A DNA stretch of 64,000 nucleotides from Deltaproteobacteria bacterium (lineage in GTDB: Bacteria > Myxococcota_A > Polyangia > Polyangiales > Houyiibacteriaceae), in the NCBI GenBank assembly GCA_017644045.1, contig JAEPMI010000010.1, forward strand, positions 62,001 to 126,000, in the 5' to 3' direction. Under the pieces are notes generated by a model. That model did not search any database. It saw only the letters and a list, made by a program, of their open reading frames with translations, and had not been told where the DNA came from. Positions 25,417-31,980 of this stretch are shown piece by piece (the stretch's first letter is position 1; each line of letters begins with the position of its first letter). Both the position numbers and the translations under genes were made by a program.

Positions 25417-26159
25417 GACGTGAGCCTCCGCCACTCGAGGGTCCGGATCGCCAGGAAGATCATCAGCGCCGCCGCGGTGGCGTCGAAGACGAGCGCGCGG
25501 GTGTCGACCACGCCCTTGGCGAAGTCCTGCATGTGAGTCCAGATGCTCACGTAGCTGAACACGTCCCGGGTCAGGTCGAAGGCCATGAACTGGAAGATGC
25601 CGATACCGAAGAGCAGCACGAGCAGCAGGAAGGTCATCGTCGCCGCGACCACCTGGTTGGGGGCGAGTGCGCTCATGAGAACGCCGATGGCGAGGTAGAA
25701 GCCGCCGACCGCCAGCACGCCCACGTAGCTCGCGGCCACCACGCCGAGGTCGACGTCGCCGAAGCGGCTGGTGATCCAGACGTAGATCAGCGTCGGGGCC
25801 CAGAGCGCGGCCCAGAAGATGAGCGCGGCGCCGTACTTGCCCAGCACCACGGCCCGCTCGGAGACGGGGCTGGTGAGCAGCGCCTCGAGCGTGCCCTCCG
25901 CGCGCTCCTGCGCCAGCAGGCGCATGGTCATGATCGGGATGAACACCAAGAGCGGCAGGAAGAAGAGCAGCGTGCCGCCGAAGAACATGGTCAGCGGGTT
26001 GTCGCTGCCGCCCGTCGCCGGCTGCGACGAGTAGATGTTGGCGACGAAGCCGTAGTTGCCGCCGCAGCAGAGCAGCCACGCGACCAGGAGGGCGTAGGCG
26101 ACCGGCGACACGAAGAACGAGCGGAGCTCGCGCTTGCAGATGGCCCAGCCCGCTCTCAC
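25413..26159 (-). CDS. ABC-2 type permease (GldF-like)
   Basis: 248 aa with about six hydrophobic helices (YALLVAWLLCCGG, LLFFLPLLVFIPIMTMRL, AALIFWAALWAPTLIYVW, VVAASYVGVLAVGGFYLAIGVL, MTFLLLVLLFGIGIFQF, ALMIFLAIR). The cytosolic motif RLLAQERAEGTLEALLTSPVSE is the coupling-loop signature of ABC-2 permeases. Its N-terminus RELRSFFVSPVAY is typical of the subfamily paired with GldG. It overlaps both neighbours by four bases. Together with the ATPase it should export or sort an unknown substrate. Confidence 0.93.
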   Translation of the reverse strand: MRAGWAICKRELRSFFVSPVAYALLVAWLLCCGGNYGFVANIYSSQPATGGSDNPLTMFFGGTLLFFLPLLVFIPIMTMRLLAQERAEGTLEALLTSPVSERAVVLGKYGAALIFWAALWAPTLIYVWITSRFGDVDLGVVAASYVGVLAVGGFYLAIGVLMSALAPNQVVAATMTFLLLVLLFGIGIFQFMAFDLTRDVFSYVSIWTHMQDFAKGVVDTRALVFDATAAALMIFLAIRTLEWRRLTS

Positions 26160-27178
26160 GAGTCGTCCTCCTCGGAGGTCTCGACGTCGTCGAGCTCCTC
26201 GTCGTCCTCCTCTTCGTCCTCCACCGGGTCGGGCGGGGCCTCCTCGGTGGTGAGCTCGGTGAAGAGGCTCTCGAGGCTCCGAGCCTCACCGCCCAGCTCA
26301 CGCAACGTGAGCCCGGCGCCGGCGATCGCCCGGAAGAGTGCGTCGATCGCATCTTCGTCGGGCACCTGGAGTCGCCCGCGCACCCGGTCGCCGTCGGCCT
26401 CGAGCTCGAGCTCCTTGCCGAGGCCCGTCTCGCGGTAGCTCGCGCTCTGGAGGGCCTCGCGGAACGCCGCGGTCGTCCCGATGCCCACGAAGCGCACGAA
26501 GAAGGCTTGCTTCCGCTCGCTGCGGAGGCTCCTGGGATCGCCCTCCCCGACCTTCTTGCCCTTGTTGATGATCACCACCCGGTCGCAGGTCGCTTCGACC
26601 TCCGGGAGGATGTGGGTCGAGAGGAAGACGGTCTTCTTCCCGGAGAAGTCCCGGATCAGCTCACGGACGTAGCGGATCTGGTTGGGGTCCAGACCGGAGC
26701 TCGGCTCGTCGAGGATCAGCAGCGGCGGATCGCTCAGGAGCGCGTCTGCCAGACCGACCCGCTGGCGGTAGCCCTTCGAGAGCTGGCGGATGATGCGGTT
26801 CTCCGCGTCGGTCACCGAGGCCTGGTCGAGCGAGCGCTCGATGGCGTCGCCGATCTTCCGTGAGGGCACGCCCTTCAGCTCGGCCCGGAAGCGCAGGTAC
26901 TCGTGCACGCGCAGCTCCGGGTGCAGGGGCACGCCCTCGGGCATGTAGCCGAACGAGCGGCGAGCCTTCCGTGGGTGCTTCAGGGCGTCGATGCCGTTCA
27001 CCCGGACCGCCCCGGCCGTCGGAGCCAGGAAGCCGGTGATCATCTTGAGCGTGGTGCTCTTGCCGGCCCCGTTCGGACCCAGGAAACCCACGATCTCGCC
27101 CTCGGCGACCTCGAAGTCGACGCCATCGACGACGGCCGTCGCTCCATAGCGCTTCGTGAGGCTTCGAACCGAGAGCAT
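26156..27178 (-). CDS. ABC transporter ATP-binding protein (GldA-like)
   Basis: 340 aa. Walker A GPNGAGKST at 34-42, the signature LSKGYRQRVGLADALL, Walker B LLILDEPSSGLDP and the switch LSTH are all intact, so ATP hydrolysis is expected. MPEGVPLHPELRVHEYLRF is typical of the ABC-2/gliding subfamily. After the NBD comes a C-terminal regulatory domain of about 90 residues and a strongly acidic tail (EDEEEDDEELDDVETSEEDD). The ATG at 27178 has AGGA upstream; an upstream extension of the frame lacks family similarity. First gene of the four-gene operon, divergent from the ECF sigma gene. Confidence 0.95.
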   Translation of the reverse strand: MLSVRSLTKRYGATAVVDGVDFEVAEGEIVGFLGPNGAGKSTTLKMITGFLAPTAGAVRVNGIDALKHPRKARRSFGYMPEGVPLHPELRVHEYLRFRAELKGVPSRKIGDAIERSLDQASVTDAENRIIRQLSKGYRQRVGLADALLSDPPLLILDEPSSGLDPNQIRYVRELIRDFSGKKTVFLSTHILPEVEATCDRVVIINKGKKVGEGDPRSLRSERKQAFFVRFVGIGTTAAFREALQSASYRETGLGKELELEADGDRVRGRLQVPDEDAIDALFRAIAGAGLTLRELGGEARSLESLFTELTTEEAPPDPVEDEEEDDEELDDVETSEEDDS

Positions 27179-27267
27179 CGAGCGCGTTCCTAGGCGACCC
27201 GTGCAAGACTGGCAAGACGTGTCTTTCGTGAACGGCTGCGCTCGGGTGGGCAACGGACTGGCTGACC

Positions 27268-28026
27268 ATGAGCGTGCTAACGTCCAGTCTCAGCGACCCT
27301 CGCGCCTCGGCTGCCCCTGGCCAGCGGGTCGCAGTGCACCCCGAGCGGAGCCGGAGAAGTAGCTTGGACCCCCTGATCGCGCGTGCCCAGGCCGGCGACG
27401 AGGCGGCCTTTCGAGAGCTCTTCATCGCCCATCGCGAGACGGTCGCGCGCATCGTCCACCGCTATATGGGCCCCTCGAGCGAAGTGGAGGACGTCGTCCA
27501 GGACGTCTTCGTCCACGTCTACCGCTCCATCGCCAAGTTCCGCGGAGACTCGAAGTTCACGACTTGGCTGTATCGGCTGACCGCCAACGTCACGAAGATG
27601 CACCTCCGGAAGAAGCGCTCCCGTCCGCGGACGGTCGACGTGCCCGTCCCGGATCGCCAACCCGAGGACGCACCCGTCGAGACGCCCGATCTGGCGATCG
27701 CCCGGCAGCGACGGATCGACGCGCTCTATCGGCTGGTCGACCGGCTGAGCGAGAAGAAGCGCGAGGTGCTGGTGCTCCACGACTTCGAGGGGCTGAGCGC
27801 CAAGGACATCGCCGACCGAGTCGACGCACCGGTCCTGACGGTGCGCACCCGGCTCTTCTACGCGCGCAAGGAGCTCTACGCCGCGCTCGCCGAAGAGCCC
27901 GCTCTGGAGCAGCTCGTCGAGCAGCTGATGCCCGACCTGCCGGGCAAGCCCCGGACGAAGACCCGAACCAAGAGCGACGTGGCGCCCAAGAAGCGCGCGC
28001 GCCGCAAGCGACGGAACACCGGATGA
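27268..28026 (+). CDS. ECF-type RNA polymerase sigma factor
   Basis: 252 aa. Region 2 (residues about 35-110) includes FRELFIAHRETVARIVHRYMG, EDVVQDVFVHVYRSIAKFRG and KFTTWLYRLTANV. Region 4 (about 150-205) includes LVDRLSEKKREVLVLHDFEGLSAKDIADRV and the recognition helix VLTVRTRLFYARKELYAAL. Regions 1 and 3 are absent, as in extracytoplasmic-function factors. The tail after residue 215 is Lys/Arg-rich, unusual for the class and possibly DNA-binding. The ATG overlap (ATGA) with the next gene, a ZAS-type anti-sigma, is the usual sigma/anti-sigma arrangement. A later TTG at the LDPLIARA segment is an alternative start. Confidence 0.94.
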   Translation: MSVLTSSLSDPRASAAPGQRVAVHPERSRRSSLDPLIARAQAGDEAAFRELFIAHRETVARIVHRYMGPSSEVEDVVQDVFVHVYRSIAKFRGDSKFTTWLYRLTANVTKMHLRKKRSRPRTVDVPVPDRQPEDAPVETPDLAIARQRRIDALYRLVDRLSEKKREVLVLHDFEGLSAKDIADRVDAPVLTVRTRLFYARKELYAALAEEPALEQLVEQLMPDLPGKPRTKTRTKSDVAPKKRARRKRRNTG

Positions 28027-29441
28027 GCCACACGCCGAAATGGCGGGCGCTCATCGCCCTGGACGCGGACGCGCTCTCCCCCGAGGGGGAAGCGCGCCTT
28101 TGTCGGCACCTCGAGGACTGCGAGGTCTGCGCTCGTGCGCTCGCGGAGATCCAGGCGTTCGAGGCGGTCACCGAGGAGGTCCGCGACAGTCAGGTGGACG
28201 TCGATTGGTCCCGGATGGACCTGGCGCTCCGCCGCGAGGCGAGAGCGCTCGCCCGTGCCCCCGAGCCGCGCGAGCGTCCGATGTGGCTGGCGCCGGCGAT
28301 CGGCCTGGTGCTGGCCGCGGTGGTGCTGCTCGCGCTGCTCTGGAACGTGGACGACGCTCCCGTCGCCGAGCTCGACGAGGTGCCGCCGCCCGCGCCGGTG
28401 GTGGAGGAGACGCCGCCGGCGCCGGTGGTCGAGACCATCGACGGCCGAGTCGTGGCGCTCGCCGGCACCCCGACACGGAACGGCGCGCTGCTGGCGCTCG
28501 GCGACGCGATTCACGAAGGCGACACCCTCGAGGTGGTCGCGGAGCACGCGGTCCACACGGCGTTCGGTCCAAACACGGCGGTGGCCCTGATCGGCGCGGC
28601 CCGCCTGACCGCCTCGACCCTCCATCCCGACGAGATCGCGCTCGAGCTGGAGAGTGGCGAGGTCTCGAGCGTGGTCGAGCGCGGGCAAGCCTTCACCATC
28701 GTCGCGGCGCCCTACGAGGTCCACGCGCTCGGCACCCGCTTCCGGGTCGCGAAGAGCGAGGACGGCGTCGTGACCGTGACCCTCGAGGAGGGCTCGGTGG
28801 AGGTCACCCGCGATGGCGTCCGTGTGGCTCGCCTGGACGCGCCCGCGCGCTGGAGCTCGCACCCGGACCTCCGCGCGGCGAGCGAGGCAGACGTGCTCAC
28901 GCCCAGCCTCGGTGACCGCACGCTGGCGCTCGAGCTCCCGAGCAGCCAGCGCTTCATGCGCTGGACGATCGACGGTGATGCCCTCCCCGGTGGCGTCGCG
29001 GGGCGGCTGCTGCTGAGCGCCGGCGAGCACGAGGTGGTGGGCTTCGACCTGGAGGGCGAGCCCCACACCACTACGCTGACCCTGGTCGACGAGGGGGCCT
29101 CGCTCGACGAGCGCACGCTGCGGCCCATCCGCACCGGGCCGGTGGTCGGCTACCTCGAGCCCGCACAGATCCAGGCGACGGTCGCCCCGACGATTCGGCG
29201 GCTTCGCGCGTGCTACGAGCGAGACCTCCGACGTACCGATCCCAACCTCAGCGGGAACATCACGCTCCGTGTCCGCGTGGCCCGCGACGGCACCGTTCGC
29301 CGCGCCGTCCTCCGCGGCGAGGCCGACGTCCCGCCCACGCTGCGCAGCTGCCTGATCCGCCACGCCTCCGCCTGGGTCTTCCCCGAGCCGGACGGCGGCC
29401 CGGTCACCTTCGACCTGCCGTTGCAACTCAGCACCCGCTGA
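28023..29441 (+). CDS. Zinc-finger anti-sigma/FecR sensor with AgmX/PglI-like C-terminal domain
   Basis: 472 aa. CRHLEDCEVC at 27-36 contains the H-x3-C-x2-C zinc motif of ZAS anti-sigma factors. A membrane helix follows (APAIGLVLAAVVLLALLW). The periplasmic part has a FecR domain at about 150-265 (GDAIHEGDTLEVVAEHAVHTAFG, VHALGTRFRVAKSEDGVVTVTLEEGSV). The last 80 residues (RRLRACYERDLRRTDPNLSG, VRVARDGTVRRAVLRG) match the AgmX/PglI TonB-like C-terminal fold. It should hold the co-transcribed ECF sigma at the membrane and release it on a periplasmic signal. One polypeptide combining all four parts is notable. Confidence 0.9.
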   Translation: MSHTPKWRALIALDADALSPEGEARLCRHLEDCEVCARALAEIQAFEAVTEEVRDSQVDVDWSRMDLALRREARALARAPEPRERPMWLAPAIGLVLAAVVLLALLWNVDDAPVAELDEVPPPAPVVEETPPAPVVETIDGRVVALAGTPTRNGALLALGDAIHEGDTLEVVAEHAVHTAFGPNTAVALIGAARLTASTLHPDEIALELESGEVSSVVERGQAFTIVAAPYEVHALGTRFRVAKSEDGVVTVTLEEGSVEVTRDGVRVARLDAPARWSSHPDLRAASEADVLTPSLGDRTLALELPSSQRFMRWTIDGDALPGGVAGRLLLSAGEHEVVGFDLEGEPHTTTLTLVDEGASLDERTLRPIRTGPVVGYLEPAQIQATVAPTIRRLRACYERDLRRTDPNLSGNITLRVRVARDGTVRRAVLRGEADVPPTLRSCLIRHASAWVFPEPDGGPVTFDLPLQLSTR

Positions 29442-29499
29442 GCCGCACCGACCTCGCACCTTTTTTGGGTGATGCGGCGGCCCTCCCCATACTCGCGGG

Positions 29500-30534
29500 G
29501 TGAGGACTCGCTACGGCATCTTGGCGTGCATACTCGCGCTCGCAGGCGGTGCGTTCGCCGCGTCGCGCGTGCCCACCGCCAGCGCCAGCCTTCATGCGGA
29601 GCCACGCGCACCGATGGTTCGTTCGGTCGAGGAAGAGGAGCCGCGTCTGCCCGCGGAGCCCGTCCCCATCCGGACGCCTCGGGTCGAGGTGGCCGACGAC
29701 GTCACCGCCCTCCACGCAGCGTCCGTGGGACTCGAGGATGGCCGCGTCATCACGGGCGAGAGCCGGCAGCGGGTGCTCCTCTTCACCTTCGACGACGGCC
29801 CGGAACGGCGGACCACGCCCCTGCTGTTGGATGCCCTCGACCGCTACGGTGTGAAGGCGGTCTTCTTCGTGACCGTCGATCGACTCGACGGACCGGGGAA
29901 CCGCATCATCGAGCAGCGCGAGCTCCTGAAGGAGATCGTTCGCCGGGGTCACGTGATCGGGAATCACACCGTCACGCACCAGCAGCTCCCGCTGATGACC
30001 ACGACCGCCATCACGGAGGAGCTGGACCACGCGGACCGCGTGCTCGAGGAGCTCGTGGGGATTCGCCCTCGCCTCTTCCGACCGCCGGGCGGCTCACGCT
30101 CGCCGCGGGCCGACCGCATCCTGGCGGATCGCGGCTACACCCAGATGCTCTGGAGCCACGGAACCGGCGACTTCCAGGTCGACGCGGCCGACGACGTCGA
30201 GAGCATCTTCCGACGCGTGCTCGACCGACGCGAACGCGAGGAAGGCGTCCGCGGTGGCATCGTGCTGATGCACGACACGCACCCGTGGAGCGTCGCGGCC
30301 TTCCCGCGAATCATGCAGATGCTCGAGAGCCGCAACTGTGAGCTGCTCGCTCAGGGCGAAGAGCTCTACGACGTGGTCGGCGACCCCGCCCTCTTCTACG
30401 AGGCACGCGACGGAGCCGAGCCGGGCACGATGGCCCCGAGCCTCGAGCTCCCGGCCGCCGTCCACGAGCACCGCCAGGAGCTCCGGCGCGCCGAGGCCCG
30501 CGCGCGCTGCGAAGCCACCCTCGCCTCCCGCTGA
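29500..30534 (+). CDS. Polysaccharide deacetylase, CE4/NodB family, exported
   Basis: 344 aa, GTG start, with an N-terminal hydrophobic segment (YGILACILALAGGAFAASR) as signal or anchor. The NodB domain begins near 92: TFDDGPE with catalytic and metal Asp98/Asp99, HTVTH with metal His156 and His160, RPPGGSRSPRA (motif 3), and GGIVLMHDTH with the late His. All CE4 catalytic motifs are present, so metal-dependent removal of N-acetyl groups from peptidoglycan, chitin-like or exopolysaccharide is expected. It follows the ECF/anti-sigma pair by 58 bases and may be its target. The C-terminal 50 residues are helical and charged. Confidence 0.93.
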   Translation: MRTRYGILACILALAGGAFAASRVPTASASLHAEPRAPMVRSVEEEEPRLPAEPVPIRTPRVEVADDVTALHAASVGLEDGRVITGESRQRVLLFTFDDGPERRTTPLLLDALDRYGVKAVFFVTVDRLDGPGNRIIEQRELLKEIVRRGHVIGNHTVTHQQLPLMTTTAITEELDHADRVLEELVGIRPRLFRPPGGSRSPRADRILADRGYTQMLWSHGTGDFQVDAADDVESIFRRVLDRREREEGVRGGIVLMHDTHPWSVAAFPRIMQMLESRNCELLAQGEELYDVVGDPALFYEARDGAEPGTMAPSLELPAAVHEHRQELRRAEARARCEATLASR

Positions 30535-30610
30535 GGCCTCCACCCGGCTTCGGGGAATGCCGCAGTCCTGGTGGACGAAGGGCTGGCGATGTCACCAGCG
30601 GACCCTGGCG

Positions 30611-31777
30611 TCAGGATTCGAGGATGCAGGAGCCTTCGGCGTCGCAACCGTACCCCGTCGGACAGGGATTCGAGGCGTCGCAGTCGCGGAAACAGATCCC
30701 GTTGCTGCCCAGAGTGAAGCAGCGATAGCCCTCCGGGCAGCCACCGGTGGTGACGTAGGTGCTCGCCGGCGTGCAGAGCTCGAGGCAGGTCCCGGAGTCC
30801 TCGCCTTCGGCGACGGAGCAGTAGGGGTTCGCGCCCGTGCACGTTCCCGTGGGGTCGTCGGCGCTCTCGATGGTGCACTCCCCGAGGGTCTCGCCCGCCG
30901 CGGGGTCGCCGCTCTCGAAGCCTCCGTTGCAGCCGATGGTCGACACCGCGTTCTCGGCAGGAGCGGCGCACGGGTCGGGCTCGTCCGACTCGAAGAAGAG
31001 CTGAAGCCCATGGAACCCGCCGCTGGCGCGACACTGGCCGCCCGCGGCCGTCTCGCACTGGCCGCGCCACTCGAGCTCGTCTCGACCGCCTGTGATGTCG
31101 TCAGCAGACGGAGCGTCGACGTAGCACTCGTAGCCGGGCGAACCGTTGAACTCGAGGTGCGAGGTCTCGCCCTCGTAGGAGGTCTCGCCTGCGATCACGA
31201 GGAACGGGAAGCGACCCAGAGAGCAAGGCGCCGCCATGAACGCGCAGCCGTGCTGAACGGCCTCGAGGCACGCGATGCTCGCCGAGCCACAACCACGAGT
31301 GCGGAAGTCCAGGGAAGGAACGACCGGACACTCGATGGCGCCCGGGACGGGATCGACCGCTTCGATCGCGCACTCCTCCGTTCCGGTGGTGCAGGAGCCG
31401 ACGAGTCTGCCGCCTTCGAGGCGAGCGGTGCACTCGGAGCCGTCCATGGTGAAGCTCGCGACTCGTCCAGCCAGGACCTCGCCGCTGACCATGCTCCCGT
31501 CACACCAGACCTCGAGCCCACACTCCTCCTGCTGGAGGTAGCAGACCCGCTCCCCACCGAGGGCGTCGCACGTGTCGAAGGCGACCAGCGCCGTGGACTC
31601 GCCGTCGAAGAGTGGTGAGCAGTCGAGAACGGAAGGGCCAGCATCGCCGGTGGGTAGCTCGGCGTCTGCTCCCGGAGTGAACATGTCGGTCGCGGGGTTG
31701 GAGTCGTCGCCGCAGCCAATCGAAGCGGCCAAGCAGAGGATGAGAGCGCGGGTTCGCGTCTCTTCGAGTCGGAGCAT
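30611..31777 (-). CDS. Cysteine-rich unknown lipoprotein
   Basis: 388 aa. RALILCLAASIGCGDDS is a lipoprotein signal with Cys22. The ATG at 31777 has AGAGG 7 bases before. The mature protein carries about 30 cysteines, including VCYLQQEECGLEVWC, SCTTGTEEC, RGCGSASIACLEA and an EGF-like end (CPEGYRCFTLGSNGICFRDC, then NPCPTGYGCDAEGSC). It is probably an extracellular disulfide-rich protein; no enzyme motif seen. A candidate Fur site lies 70 bases upstream. It is convergent with the deacetylase gene. Confidence 0.8.
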   Translation of the reverse strand: MLRLEETRTRALILCLAASIGCGDDSNPATDMFTPGADAELPTGDAGPSVLDCSPLFDGESTALVAFDTCDALGGERVCYLQQEECGLEVWCDGSMVSGEVLAGRVASFTMDGSECTARLEGGRLVGSCTTGTEECAIEAVDPVPGAIECPVVPSLDFRTRGCGSASIACLEAVQHGCAFMAAPCSLGRFPFLVIAGETSYEGETSHLEFNGSPGYECYVDAPSADDITGGRDELEWRGQCETAAGGQCRASGGFHGLQLFFESDEPDPCAAPAENAVSTIGCNGGFESGDPAAGETLGECTIESADDPTGTCTGANPYCSVAEGEDSGTCLELCTPASTYVTTGGCPEGYRCFTLGSNGICFRDCDASNPCPTGYGCDAEGSCILES

Positions 31778-31846
31778 GAGAGCCTCTCGAGCCCAAACGG
31801 GCGTTTCGGGTGGAGGCTCGCGCGGAGCGCCGGATGGCGGCTAATT

Positions 31847-31865
31847 GAAATGGATTATCATTATC
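31847..31865. promoter_or_regulatory. Candidate Fur box in a divergent promoter region
   Basis: GAAATGGATTATCATTATC matches the classical 19-base Fur consensus at 15 positions by my count, with the whole right half (ATTATCATTATC side) well kept. It sits in an unusually AT-rich patch, 70 bases before the Cys-rich lipoprotein start and 116 before the AAA-TPR gene. Either or both may be iron-regulated. Confidence 0.5.
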
Positions 31866-31980
31866 GCAAACTCGGAAGTGCGCCGGCTCACTCTCCGGGC
31901 CGCGACACGCAGCCGGTCATGGGTCGCAGCGCGCCACACGGGCCTTGCCCGGGATCGGCCGGTCGGCGACCATCCTGCGG

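Noticed and set aside
29461-29466. T6 run as terminator of the FecR-type gene
   Set aside because: The nearest hairpin (CTCAGC/GCTGAG) is 18 bases away and overlaps the stop codon, so the pair does not make an intrinsic terminator.
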